Below, one piece after another: positions 1-12,611 of a stretch of 64,000 bases of DNA. A program made the translations under genes and the position numbers. Numbering within the stretch: the stretch's first letter is position 1; every line of letters starts with the position of its first letter. Location: assembly GCA_009792885.1 (NCBI GenBank), contig WMCF01000034.1, positions 7,164,228 to 7,228,227 of the forward strand, given 5' to 3'. The notes beneath the pieces were generated by a model that was not told the origin of the DNA, did no database searches, and worked only from the letters and a program-made list of their open reading frames with translations. Source of the stretch: Eremophila alpestris peregrina. Lineage: Eukaryota > Chordata > Aves > Passeriformes > Alaudidae.

Positions 1-97
1 GTGCACAGAAATCACTGAATGAAGGGTGAATGAACAAACCACCCTTCCAAAAATTCCTGCAAAACCTTCCAAGGTTTTATCCTATGTGAAATCAAAG

Positions 98-445
98 AAG
101 AGAGGAGAGGAGAGGAGAGGAGAGGAGAGGAGAGGAGAGGAGAGGAGAGGAGAGGAGAGGANNNNNNNNNNNNNNNNNNNNNNNNNNNNNNNNNNNNNNN
201 NNNNNNNNNNNNNNNNNNNNNNNNNNNNNNNNNNNNNNNNNNNNNNNNNNNNNNNNNNNNNNNNNNNNNNNNNNNNNNNNNNNNNNNNNNNNNNNNNNNN
301 NNNNNNNNNNNNNNNNNNNNNNNNNNNNNNNNNNNNNNNNNNNNNNNNNNNNNNNNNNNNNNNNNNNNNNNNNNNNNNNNNNNNGAGAGGAGAGGAGAGG
401 AGAGGAGAGGAGAGGAGAGGAGAGGAGAGGAGAGGAGAGGAGAGA
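98..445. repeat. (AGAGG)n pentanucleotide satellite around an assembly gap
   Basis: Uninterrupted AGAGG units on both sides of a run of Ns (162-384). The true length is unknown because the gap size may be a placeholder. The purine-only strand explains the long repetitive frames seen here on both strands; they are not genes. Confidence 0.97.
162..384. other. assembly gap (223 N)
   Basis: Run of Ns inside the AGAGG satellite. Confidence 0.99.
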
Positions 446-454
446 AATTTGATG

Positions 455-880
455 CCTAAAGAGGCTACCAGTCATAGAGGCTGGACAGAGTTAAAGGAAT
501 CAAGTAGGTATTTATTAAAAGGCCTTCAAAGGATACACCTTAGGCAGTACAAGAGCCCAGCCGAGGCTCTATCCAATATGCACCCAAGATGCACACAAGA
601 TGGATCACTGGTCACCAGCTCTCACACTTTTATAAGTTTTGGTCCATTTACATATTTGGGTTAATTGTCTTATTACAGCTTCAGGTTGCTCTCCTCGATT
701 TGCTGTTGTTTGTACTTTTTGGGCCCAAAGCTGTCACAGTGTACTTCGTTCTCAGGCTGGAAAAGGATTGTTTTGTATAACTGAACTGTGAAGTGTACTT
801 GCTAACACTTTATTTGAAGTTCTGAGTTACACACTAAGGCAGTACAAAATCTGGAAAATATGAAAGCTAAAACTTAAGGC
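455..880 (-). mobile_element. LTR-like retroviral repeat fragment
   Basis: The sequence from the TATTTATTAAAAGGCC area to the AAGCTAAAACTTAAGGC area resembles a dispersed songbird LTR family that I recognise only by eye. The minus strand carries AATAAA near position 512, which fits a minus-strand LTR with its 3' end to the left. It is flanked directly by the AGAGG satellite on one side and a CR1 fragment on the other. No coding part is seen. Exact ends and family are unassigned. Confidence 0.5.
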
Positions 881-1015
881 ACCGCCATAGTTGGGATCTA
901 CAGTGATCATCTAGTTCGACCACCTGACCACTTCAGGGCAGACCAGAAGTTAAAGTCCATTAGGAAGAGCATTGTCCAGATGCCTCTTTAGAGAGACTGA
1001 CAGGCACAGAGCATC
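881..1015 (-). mobile_element. old CR1 LINE 3' fragment
   Basis: Matches the 3' untranslated region of older CR1 copies read on the minus strand: a GATCATCTAGTTCGACC-like stretch followed by CATTGTCCAGATGCCTCTT and ACTGACAGGCACAG. It is diverged and truncated, with no coding capacity. Confidence 0.65.
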
Positions 1016-1039
1016 AATATATGGTCTTGTTTGCATCCT

Positions 1040-2345
1040 GATTCAGGCACAGGCAATTCTTATAACTGGATCACAACATGAGGGCAGCAGCATGGTTGCC
1101 TTTTTCTGCCTGCTTACCAGCCAGCTAGCCTGATGCATATGGTGGTGCCTGGCTTTGTCCCTCCCTAGGGGCCGGACTTCAGACTTCTCCTTGATGAACT
1201 TCTTGGGGCTCCTACCTTGGCAAGGTATGACCCTGAGGTGACACAGAGAGCAGCACCAAGTCATGCCTCCAGGCAGAGGAGGGAATTGGTCGTGGCCATA
1301 GTGAGGCTGCACCATGCAGCACAGGCTGGTAGGAGAGCACAGAACTGGGATGTGGGGGCAGAGGCTGACAATGAAGAGCTCATGACTGGTCTGGGGGGAT
1401 GGGCTGTGGGACACAGTCTGGACCTGTAAGCCCCCCAGCTGGAAGTTTCTGCCTTGGGCCTGGCTGCAGGAACGGGCCTGGAGAAGGCCAGCACTACCTT
1501 CAGGGGAACAGAAAAACAGTCTGGAACAACCTGGCACGTACAGAATGCAAACATTCCCACCTACCCACCAAGAAAAGCAAAAAGCCATGAGGACAGCAAC
1601 ACCATATGCACTGTTCATAACACTGAGATTTTTCCTGTAGTTTTCATAGTTACATGAAATGCAGTTTGATCAGGTGGGCTGGGAACCCTTGAGGGCTGGT
1701 GTCTTCCCCAGCTGATGGCGCAGTCCTGGTTTGGTCAGCCCCCAAGGCACCTTCTAAGGTGACCAATGCAGTGTCAGCCTCCTATTAGCTGGAGACGTGC
1801 AGGGGCTATTTGTCTTCCTCTGGCCCACAGCAGAGCTTTCATTGCCCCAGCTGGAAGTGGAGGGCCTAAGCACAGCCTACCCTGCTTCCTTCTGAGTCTC
1901 TCCGTGCTCTGCAGGGATGGCAATCGCAGCAAAGGGGGGAATTCTGGTTATCTGCACTTAAGGTAGAGCCCTCCACTGGCCGTGGAGGAGGTGTTGGGGA
2001 GCTCACTGGCACTGGGTCTCGCAGCACTGCTGAAGGAGGCTGGGATGGGACGGAGATTCTCCTCAGCGACAGCAGGGCCAGGGGCACATGCAGGCTGCTC
2101 CCTTGCCCCTGGTGGCACAGGTGCCCTGCCAGCCCTGCCAATGACAGTCTCTATGCAGCACTGCACAGCCATGAGTGCACGCTGTTGCACAAGTATCACC
2201 GCGGCAAAGATCTTCAGCTCCTGATGGACGGAGGACTGCAGGATCTGGAGGAGTGTTGGATAGCTCTGGAAGTTGTTCATCCAGTTCAGGGCCTAGAGGT
2301 TGCCCACAGGATGCCTGGGCACCCTTTCTGAAGCCCACCCTTAGG
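1040..2345. other. GC-rich patch of unknown nature
   Basis: About 1.3 kb, clearly richer in G+C than its surroundings, with several overlapping short open frames on both strands. On the minus strand at 2280-1948, a frame of 110 codons starts MNNFQSYPTLLQILQSS and looks amphipathic, then becomes Ala/Pro-rich. A neighbouring frame (2338-2063) overlaps it, as if a coding sequence had shifted frame. I do not recognise a family. It could be a degraded exon or processed pseudogene, a regulatory CpG-type element, or an unlisted repeat. Confidence 0.3.
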
Positions 2346-5300
2346 GTGCTTCTTTTCCTTTTCCTCTCCTCTCCGATGTAAAATTATTCAGCTTAGAGAA
2401 AAATATTCCAAGTGTAACTGTGGTCTTATGCAGCATACAGCATATTGTGGCTTGTGCCCTAAGGGCAATCACATATTGCCTAGATCTCCAAGTTCGCAAA
2501 GCTCCTCTGAAGCCTTAAGAAAATTTATTTCTTTTCATTCCTTCAGGCCTGGAGGGACCTGCTCCCTCAGCTGTGAAGGCACCACATGGTACTTTTGCTG
2601 TGTGGGGAGTGGCACCTGATCATCTTCCTGGGGAGCACTGTTCAACACAAGGTACCAAACAAACTCAGCCGGCCACAGGAAATAAACACAGATCACTTAA
2701 GACTGCCTACTTTTGGCATTTTTTTTTAATTGGGGGAGGGGAGGACACATTAAAAAAAAGAAAGAAACTAAATACCTAGACATCTTCCTCTTTGACAAGG
2801 CAGAGTGGTGTATTGTAGGAGGCAGTTATTCTATGATTCTACCTATAATAACAATTTTAAAGGTATCTACAGGGAAATTAAAGTCTGTAGTCTTCTAGTT
2901 TCCTGAAAAATTTCACTGGTGGTGGAAAATCTTATATACGAATAGAATCTTTCAGTGAGCATCTTCATTCTGTAGGCGCACATAGGATGATCTTCATACT
3001 CATAAATATTTACACGACCTATAAAAATACCTCTAGATTCACTCTCAATTCCAGTAGCCTCTTAGAATACTTTCTGCAAAACTTCTTAACCCATATAGTG
3101 CCCTGTAACCTAGCGTCTAGTGGTGGGAATTCTTGACAACTATAAAAAAATACAGATAAAAGATAATTTTTTTAACTTTGCCTCCCATCAGAAGTGCATA
3201 AAGAGTTTTATCATGAATATAACTTAAGGAATACTAAGGTCATATATTATACCATAGTTTCATCAGTGGAAAATCTGATCAACTATAATATGGGAATTCT
3301 TTAGGGTGGGGGGGGGAGGGAGGGAAGAACAGAAATTAAGTAATACTTCTTTAAGTATTAAAGAAGTTTAAAAACATGGCTAACTGATACAGCTCCAAGC
3401 ATGCCTGTAGTAAGCTGACCAACTTCCTTGTCTTCAGAGCTGTAAAGTCAGTTTTATAACATTGTGTTTTTCAGTGCTAGGATGTCCATAAGTCTAGGTC
3501 CTCATAGACAACAGTTTTGTTCCTGGAACTGCTGTCAAGAAACTAGGTAAAATAAATTCTGTCAAAGCTGCTGAATTTAAATCAAACACTTATATTTTTT
3601 AGAAAATTATCTTTGCATTATTACTTTTAAAGTGAATAGCAGAGCATTATAGTAGCAGCTGGTGAGGGGAAGCCTATGGAAGCTAAGACTATCTTGGTAT
3701 CTTCAAAAGAGATCAGAATGTTGAATAAATAGCTATCAGACAACTTGCCTTGTACATTGTTGAATACAATCTGGCTGTTGTTTATTCCCTTTTTTTTTTT
3801 TTTCAATTGCTAGAGTTCAAAACAAACATAGATAAACCAAAATTTTAAACAGTTTATTTACCTGTTTTTTCTTCTTTAATTCATAGCAATCCACAAAGTG
3901 GATATTAAAATTCACACCTCATAAATAGGGTGAAAAGATTAAGAATTACCAGCTCTATAATTATTAAACACAGCTATCACACTGTTTTACCTATTTATTA
4001 GAAGACGTATTCCAGATGGGCTCAAAATAAATGAAACACTAGTCAATAAATGTACATCAAGGTGCCATTCTAATCTAGCTTTTTCATAATATTTCACATA
4101 ATATACTGATATACTGGGGTGCATTTTCACTTTTGTACAACCTGTCAGTTCCATCTTAAGACTTTTCTGTTTCTGCTGTGAATATCATCCACAGCTTCAG
4201 TTTAGTACCATCTGCTACACACCTTAGGACTCCCAAACAACAGCCTTTCCCTTCAAAACAGCAGTAATTTGGAGTCATAAAATCCCCTACTGTGTTGGTA
4301 TAATTTGGGAGGCATCACCCAATCACAAATTTTGTTGACTGTTTCTCCATCAACTATTTTACTTACTTTTTTCACTTCATTTTTATTAGCATTTTGAGCA
4401 TTCTAGATAGAATTGGTCTCTTTTTTCCTGCTGATTTGAAAGTGATAAAACATGGAGGAGAGGCAGCATGTTAAATTTTCTGTTCTGTGATACTCTCTTG
4501 CTCAGATGTTTATGAAGAATTGTCACGATTCTGGAAACCCTTAACATCCGTTCCCTAGTTCTCAAAGACAAGAAAAGAGAGAAGGGCAAATTCCAAGGCT
4601 GATGTGGCAACTGGTTTGAAGACAATTGAGTGAAGGCAGTTTGGGTTTTTTTTTTTAATGTCCTTTGAAATAATGTTTCAAATGTTTCAAATATGCAGTC
4701 TTGATCTGTCTGAAAGGAAATTATCCATTTTAGAAATTTTCCTTAGGTTTGAAAGAAGACTTTAACAACCCTGTAGAATCCTCTAAACTGAAAAAAATAA
4801 AGTATAGCTGCATTTTCAAAAATGTTCCCATGAGCAGATCATGGCTCTGTGCTAAGGCAGTACTACACCTTGTGGAGCCAGAGTCTCAGAAGCTGAGATG
4901 CAAGTGTAGTACAGGTACATGAGTTGTATCTAAACAAGTGAGTTCACACCAGAAGCCTATGGCAGCTCTTGCACAGACCTTCACATGGCAAAAAGTAAAG
5001 TTAAACCAAGCTGTGAAAAGACTGATTCCAGAATCCAAGCTAGCTTCACTAGCTCTCGTTTTCTAGTCTGCACTGCAACCCATCGTCACACAAAGTGCTT
5101 GGGAGCTTTGCTTAGTTTTCATTAGTACCCAGAGCATATCCCAGCTTTGTAACTGTGTGCGTGCTGAGTTTTTCCTGTTCCACAGTTCAGCATCACAGAG
5201 CACAAGTGCTCACAAGACTAGACTGCACTGCTGTATAATTAGGAGTGTTGCCATCATATGGCACTTCAAATATCCCTCGTACCCGTAACATTTAATTTTC

Positions 5301-6105
5301 TTTAGCTTGCTTATTTATGCAGGAAATTACTAAAGCAAAAATTAAATTAAAATTGACTCCAGCTATGCTAAAAGTGTAAGTGGTTTCTCAACTGTTTAGT
5401 CAATTTGTGACTGAAAAAATACACTGTACATTCTGTGTATCACAAAAAGAGAAGGGCATAACAAGATTTTGAATTAAGACATTGTTTGAGGAGCTATGAA
5501 TAGCTGAGCTGACCTTGTCTACTTGAAAATAACCAGAACTGTGATTATGGTTCAGGAAAAAGCTGACAGTAATCAAGAGTATTTGGATACAATATACATA
5601 AAATTATGATAGCACAATGTACATCAGGCTGATGGGTGGGTTTGTTTGGTTGGTTTGTTTTTGGTTTTTTGGGGGGGTTGGGTTTTTTTTGTGGACAGGT
5701 GGTTTTTGGCTGGTTGGTTTTGGTGTTTTGCTGTTTCTGGTTTTTTAGCTATCTTTAGCAGCTTGACTGAAAAAGCCAATTAAATAAAATTCCAGGAGTC
5801 ACTGAACACTTACTGAAACCTACAATAACCAACAGCTAGTATGAGATGAGAAATAAAATTATCTCTGTTTGAAATTATTGCTCTAGATTTTCACAGCTGT
5901 TGTGGTGCAGAAATCGCAAGGATAGTCTTCTCTGATTATTCTTCTCTATTTATTTTGGCTGGTTTGTTGTTTGGTAATTTCATTGATATGTTAGTTGGTT
6001 GGTTGATTTGTTGTTACACAACAAGTTTACTATAACACAGAATTTAGAGTTTTGTACTTAATCATGAACGATGCCATTTCACAGACAAATTCATAGGTCT
6101 GCACA
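2346..6105. other. intergenic AT-rich sequence
   Basis: Contains a poly(G) run near 3308, a T15 run near 3790 and a G/T-rich tract at 5630-5760. I see no exon-like open frame or recognisable element. Confidence 0.6.
5628..5762. repeat. G/T-rich low-complexity tract
   Basis: The plus strand is almost entirely G and T (GGTTTGTTTGGTTGG-type runs, a G7 and a T8). Similar tracts recur at 36.84-37.02 and 43.57-43.62 kb. Confidence 0.8.
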
Positions 6106-6119
6106 AGAATTCTACTCTA

Positions 6120-6290
6120 ATAGGATTACAGAATGGTTTGTGTTGGAAAGAACTTTAAAGACCATTTGGTTCAAACTTCCCTGCCACGGGCAGGGACACC
6201 TTCCACTAGACCAGGTTGCTCAAAACTCCATCCAACTTGGCCTTGAACATTTCCAGGGATGGAGCATCCACAACTTGGACAAAAGTGCTG
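6120..6290 (-). mobile_element. CR1 LINE 3' end fragment
   Basis: Read on the minus strand it is the typical CR1 3' end: GGATGCTCCATCCCTGGAAA, then AAGGCCAAGTTGGATGGAG, CTGCCCGTGGCAGGG, and ACTTTAAAGTTCTTTCC. Only the last 170 or so bases are present, the usual 5'-truncated form. Confidence 0.9.
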
Positions 6291-7185
6291 AAAAACTAAA
6301 CAAGTGTTTTGATACCATGATTTTCAAAGCCAGTTTCCCTTCAGCTATGAGTTTTTACCAAGCTTCAGGACTCAGCAGTCCTCCATTTAATTTGAAGATT
6401 CTTGAGAAAGCAAGTTACTACTGTATGCTTTTGAAATTAGTTGTAGCGTGGTCCTCTTGGGCAATTTCATAGTCATCTCTGGCCCTTAACATAACTTGCT
6501 TTTTATCTTTCACTTCATGTTCCAAGGCATTAATATGTATCCTATGTTGCTTCAGTAGTTCTTTCATTTCTTGTCATGAGTTAATTTTTTTTCTCTGAGA
6601 ATAAATACTTCTTGTTTAACCTTCTGATATTCCTTTTAAATGAAGACACAGCAGGAGATAGCAGAGAAATAAGAAAGTATATGTTAGAATCAACAGTAAA
6701 AAAATTTTCCTTGATAACTGCAGTCAAAAGCATTCAGAATACAAGCTGGGAAGGCAATTATACAGAAGACATTTTGGTCTTCTTCGTGTAAAAAATGAAC
6801 TTTTTTAAGTCTCTGTGTGACACTGTCTTAACTGGAATTATTTCATAATCCTTTCAGATTTGTCTTGTTCTGTAGAAACCTTATAAAAATTCATCTTACT
6901 TTCAGCCACAGTACCAGAAAGAAACATAAGATACTTCAGCTCCATGACTTTGTAACTATATTTACATCATAATTTTTTGTATATATATTAGACCTCCTAA
7001 GTAGAGTGTAAACAGTGACTACACAAAGTGCCACTTATAAGCAATAGACAAACTTATTACCTGTATATCCTCCCTGAAAGATATAAAGTTCTCTTATTTA
7101 GCATCTGAAGGCCACTTACAGCAAAGAACATATTAAAATCAATTCTTATTTATCTGACTTTGAATGTGAGTTAATTTTTTTAATC
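6291..7185. other. intergenic AT-rich sequence
   Basis: I see nothing defined in it. Confidence 0.5.
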
Positions 7186-7188
7186 TCT

Positions 7189-7990
7189 TGTCTTGGTTTC
7201 CAAGACAGGTGTCTGCTAGGGAAAAGCCGGATCTCTCCCCTTGCAACGGAGAACGCAAACCCCCTCCATCCAAATTATTATAAATTTGAAATTAAGCGGC
7301 TTTCAGGCAAAAAGATATGGGAACGGGAATAGCACGGTTTTTTACTAATATATATATTATCTAACAAAACAAGCAAACGAACAAACAAACAGCTACAGCA
7401 TTAATAATAACACAGAACCAAGAACCTCGAGGGACCACAAATCCCAGGGCAGTCTGATCCCAGTGGTTCTGAGGCACCAAGCTGTAATGGGGGGAGATCC
7501 CAGGCTGGTGATGAGGTAGATGGGCAGTGCCACAATGGTGGCTGGAGCAGCAGAGATGTCCTGGCTGAGCAAAGGGTGTGAGGTCAGCGTAGGCAAAAGC
7601 CTCAAAGCGATGGCAGGACAGGGCCGGGCCCACTCCATCAGGGCAGGAGGCGAGCTCAGAATCCCCAGGCACATGAGCAGATGGTGGCAGGTTTCCCAGG
7701 AGCGGAGTCGGTGGTGACAGTGAAACTCCTCCTGCAGCGAGGGAACAGCCTGGCGTCCTCTCCTCGAAGTGACAAGGGCAAGAGTGCCCACCCCCCACCC
7801 CCCAGCCCTTTGCTGCCCCAAATCTCACGTTACCAGGTTCCGTCTTCTCTTCCCTGGTTTCTTTTGTCTTTGGTTAAGTACCGACAAGTACTCGGTCCTT
7901 AGTGTCTTAGCAAATTGAGGGAAAAAATTCCAAAAGGGAAGAAAAAAAAAATAAACAAATCTAACCCTCAACATCTCTATAAATTGAAAC
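7189..7990 (-). mobile_element. LTR-like retroviral repeat
   Basis: Starts at TGTCTTGG (7189), which on the minus strand ends CCAAGACA, a plausible LTR terminus. The segment with GGGAAAAGCCGGATC, TTATTATAAATTTGAAATTAAG and GGCAAAAAGATATGGGAA resembles a common songbird LTR as I recall it. The middle (7400-7860) is GC-rich and carries unused open frames. The far end is not defined and may extend to about 8020, where GACA occurs. No retroviral protein is recognised. Confidence 0.55.
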
Positions 7991-10900
7991 TTCGTGTTTT
8001 AGGTGGTGGTTCTCTCTGACATGGGAATTCACAAGTATGCTTGCAGGAATGCAAAACAAGTAGAAAGAGAAATCTGCACACAATAAGGCAAATCACCATG
8101 CTGATAAAGCCCCAGTGTCACCATCACACTGACAGAGAATGTTGGAGCTGGTGACACGCGATAAAGAAAATTGCATAGAAGGATTTGAGGAACAGGAGGA
8201 AAACAAACAAGTAAGCAAACAAAACACTAACCAAAACAGAACAATCTAGTTAAACTTGTGATTATATTTAATGCTCAAAAACATAAATTTCCTTCTTTAG
8301 TTTCTTTTTATACCAATTTAAAAATATGGAAATATTTTCTGAAAAGAGGGCCACCAACAGAGTAACTAATTCATATTATGGATTAATTCTACTGAAAAAG
8401 TAATAATTATAGTAGGAAACATTTCTTTTGTGTCAGCTTCAGAATAAACATAAACTGTTCTCTTGCATGTCTTTGGTTAGTCTTTTGAAAGCAGAAAACG
8501 TAGGGAGAAAAAATCATAATAATAATTGCAAAAAGTCTCTCTGCTCAATTAAAACTAAGTGGAGTAATTGTACATATGGCATGCATAACAACAGCAATAA
8601 CATCCTGCTCAATTCACTGCAATGGAAATCTTCTCCTGACATTAATGGCATATAATGTCATGAAATTTAAGGAATCGAGTTAAATAAAGGAAAAAAATAC
8701 CATCCCTTAAGAGGCCTTATACAATGAAAAAATGAGTACCTGATAGGATCTCAGGACTTGTTTATGACTGTAAGATGGCCAAAAGCTTAAAAAAGATGAC
8801 CTTCATTGCATAGATCTGTTTCCAGGTGCTTGCAATAAACTTCTTCCAACAGAGGGGGTGCAAGATGCAATTGGAACAATCAGATTTTTAAGCTTCATAA
8901 ACTCAAGACCCCAACACAGCAGGAAAAAACTACAAATTTTGAGTAATATAAGATTCAATTGAATATCGTGATCTCTATGAAAGACAAATTATTCAAAAGG
9001 GCTATTAGTGAGACTTTGACATGAAAACTTTTTTGTGATTGTTGCTGACTGGCAAGCAAAAATTCTGTAATTCTGTCACAGATTAATATAGTATTTTTAG
9101 TTATTTGGAACATCAGTACCAGTATCAAAATTTTCAGTCTATTTTGCATGCATAGGCACAGCATAACAAAAAGACCTCAGTTCCTTGTCAATTAGAATGT
9201 TATGAAATTATACTACAAAATTTATGATCATCAATAGACACCTTATTCCTCAGTATGGTTAGCTGACTGCTGTGTCATATATCATTAGGCCTGAGCACAT
9301 TACAATATTTTCTTTCTTAATGTCCATTCTCATTAATTTCTTTAAGCTGTAGGTAGTGCAGGTTCTGGAAACAGCTGATAATCTTTGTCTTTTAAACAAG
9401 GTTTTTACTAATTTAAAACTTACCCAATTTCATTTTTCAAATAGAAAAAAACCAAGATGCTATCCCATCTAAAAGAAAAAAATGACAAAAATTATCAGAA
9501 GTTTTTTAATCAGTGTTAGATGATCGACAAAAACCATCAGCTTAACCATACTTCGATGGATTGGGGAAAAGAATAAACTATTCATATGGCCTTTAAATTC
9601 AGATTTTTCCAGGAGTTTTCACAATGTGAAACACACTTCTAATCACATCAAAATTGAAGTTTCAGCTTCTATAAAAAGATTTTCTTACAACTCATAGATA
9701 GCTAGTATCCAACCTGCAGTTTGTTGTTTTCACAGAATTCTTTCTAACTGATAATTTTATTCTGATTCTATATATACAAAAACTGTTGCCCTAAGCACAA
9801 CTTGGAACTAATTTCCTTTTATTCTTATTACTTTCTCTTTTTTTGGTTTGGTTTGAGTTTTTTTGTTTGATATACAAACCAGCTGCATTCTTCAAATTCG
9901 CAACATGATCCTCTAGATCAGGGAGCTGAAGGAGATAGAAAGGAAAGGAAGGTCTTACAGAGAAAGACACATTAATTCATCACCCAGTCAGTGTTCATTG
10001 ATTAGTGGCTGTCAAGCCTTTATTTCTTCTACCTCTGCTGAAATAGTGATTTCTTCTCGAAGATAAGTTGCATTTAATTTTCTGAGGCAAAGAAAGACAT
10101 AGTAGACATGGAAACAAAAATTATGTCCTTTAGAGGAATGACAATCCAATATCTACAGCAAGTTAACATGAAAATATCTGATAGACACTTCATGGTTATT
10201 CAGAAATAGCAGTCTAATAATTATGTAAATCAAACCTTTCTCAGTCAGAGTGCAGGGATTTACATAATCGAGAAATAAACATACAATTATGGGTCAGTGA
10301 TGGCACAGCATCAGGGTACTTGAGAGGAAATATCTCAATATCACTATATTTAAACCAAAAATACAGAGTAATTGAAGGGCAATAGCTGTAGCATATTAAG
10401 CCTAAGTCTACAGAAATATGAAACCAATGAAAAATCTCATTCTATGCACCAGAATAAAGTACAAATCCTCAGCTGCTAAAAGCCCACACAGCTTCACTGA
10501 TTGAATGGAACTACATCAATTTCTATAGCTAGAAACAGCGCTCTGGCAGAATAAGTCAGTGTGCTGTGCAATCAAGATAAAGACATGGAACCACGATAAA
10601 AGTTCTGAGAGAATTACAACCTTTCGCACCCCCACCTCCTCCTCCTCCCCATTTCCTCTGCAGAATGAACGTTGTTTGGAACCAGGATTACCCCTAATTT
10701 TATGAAGACCTGATCAATGCCCTGCCAGTACTGAAGGTGCAAGTGGGGTAGCAGTCTCACTGCTCTCTGGTTATGCTACACACCAGCACCTACAGACCCA
10801 GTGGCAGATGCTTGAGCAAAACCTTTTTGCCCAAAGATGGGATTAAATAATGTTTTCTGGTGTAATCTTCCTCCAGTTACAAGAGGTAAGTGCCTGGCCT

Positions 10901-12610
10901 ATGTAGTTTGATTTTAAATTTCTCAAATGCCTAAAAAGAATGTTTGAAAGTTAAATACTATTTTTATCTTTTTTTAATTTCATTAAGAGAAAGTAGGAAA
11001 AAAAATGTCTGTAATAGCAAAAATGAACCTGTCACATTTGTCCCAATATTATTGAAAAGACTAAAGACTTTGTTAGAGGCCTCAGAACAGAGTATGAGCT
11101 AGTTTTCAGCCAACTATTGAAAGATTATGTAATTTTCCTTGTATCTCTTCAAATGCTGAAAGTTTGGACCACTATTACTGTTTATTATTTTCAGATTTGT
11201 CTTTTCAGCTCAATTATCCTACTTTCTAAATTATTTAGCTTTCTGCCAAACATTGTTTCCACCTCTCTTTTTTTGTTTATGCTAAAGTCATGCCATCAAT
11301 CCTTTGAGTGTCAATCAAGAGAAGGGAATGAACGAAGTCACATAAACTTGTCAGATGTTACAGACATTTCTTAAACCACGTAGCAAAAAGAAAGAAAAGA
11401 GTGCTAGACTCAAGGTAGAAACCAGATTGCAAAAACACATATGCAGTCTATATTTGTTGGCTGGGATAGGGAGCTGAAAGAACAGGGAAAGATTTCCTTG
11501 AGTGAAAGATGACTATCAACCTTTGATGGCACCTCATACATAATATCACAGAAGATGTAGGAATTCCCAGTTTGAGAAAAATAGCTTTGTCAATACCATT
11601 AGAATTTGTTACTTTTCTGTTGAAATTTCTTCCATCTAGTCAGACAAAACAGGTCTCTCCTTTATTTCATCTGTCTGGTTGATTGTTTGTTTTGCAAAAG
11701 CCTAAATAAACCCACAGGATGATTTCTGTTTAGATAGCTGAACTATATCTAAAGGGAACTGAAATAACATTATCACGTCTATAAGGAAATGCAGTGTCAG
11801 GTTCATATTGGGTTTTTTGCTGTGTGTAGGCTGTTTCCTACCTGTTAGGTTACAAGAAATTTTCTTGAAACTCTTTGTTTTCCTCTGTCCAGTTTCACTT
11901 TCAATTGTTACATCACAAGCAGTTAGAAAAACACAACACAAAAGCATCACAGAAACAACGCTTTAAAAATAGGTCAGCTAAAAAGTGTGTGTTCTCATTT
12001 ATCAATATGAAACATATACTTCATAATTATAAACTACTGGTTATAATTAAAATCTGCTATATCAAAATACTTCTATGAGGCAGACTCAGAAAATATAACA
12101 ACTATATAGCAAAGGAATTACTCAAAGTGCCACATCAAAACAGAGAATATGTACCACACAATGTATGAGTTAGGCTTTGTAGCAACACTGATTTTAAAAG
12201 GAAGGTATTTTCTCTTTTTAAATTGAAACAGGCTGGTTTTGTGTTTTTTGGTTTTTTTTTTAACAGAAGAATTTAAATACAAGAAAGATATTTTAATGCC
12301 TGTGGTATTCAGTGACTTCCCACTGGTCTATATTAGTGTTTCCCACCTCATCTTTATGCTACTTAATCTTACTAAGTTGAATATTTCTAAAGTAAATTTA
12401 GCAGAAGCTATTATTTATTTTAGCAGAAGCTATAAATTAAATCTATTTCCACTCTTATCTGAAAGCTCATATAAAACATAGGCACTTGTTTTCCTTTCAT
12501 TCAAGATTGATTTGAAAAGAAAATATAAGCCAGAACTGAGTCGAAAAAATCCCTCTTCTCCTTAGCTGCACAACTGACATGCAGTGATCCTGGCAACCTG
12601 CAGTTCCTAT
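7991..12610. other. intergenic AT-rich sequence
   Basis: Mostly unique AT-rich sequence. A pyrimidine-rich stretch lies near 10624-10660. I see no exon or recognised repeat. Confidence 0.5.
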
Positions 12611-12611
12611 A

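Noticed and set aside
26..664. Long frame through the AGAGG satellite
   Set aside because: Pentamer repeat plus Ns; both strands are open because the unit contains no stop in any frame.
7361..7828. 155- and 142-codon minus frames with Cys/His-rich look
   Set aside because: They fall in the GC-rich middle of an LTR-like repeat; the Cys and His spacing does not form a zinc-finger pattern, and the two frames overlap each other.
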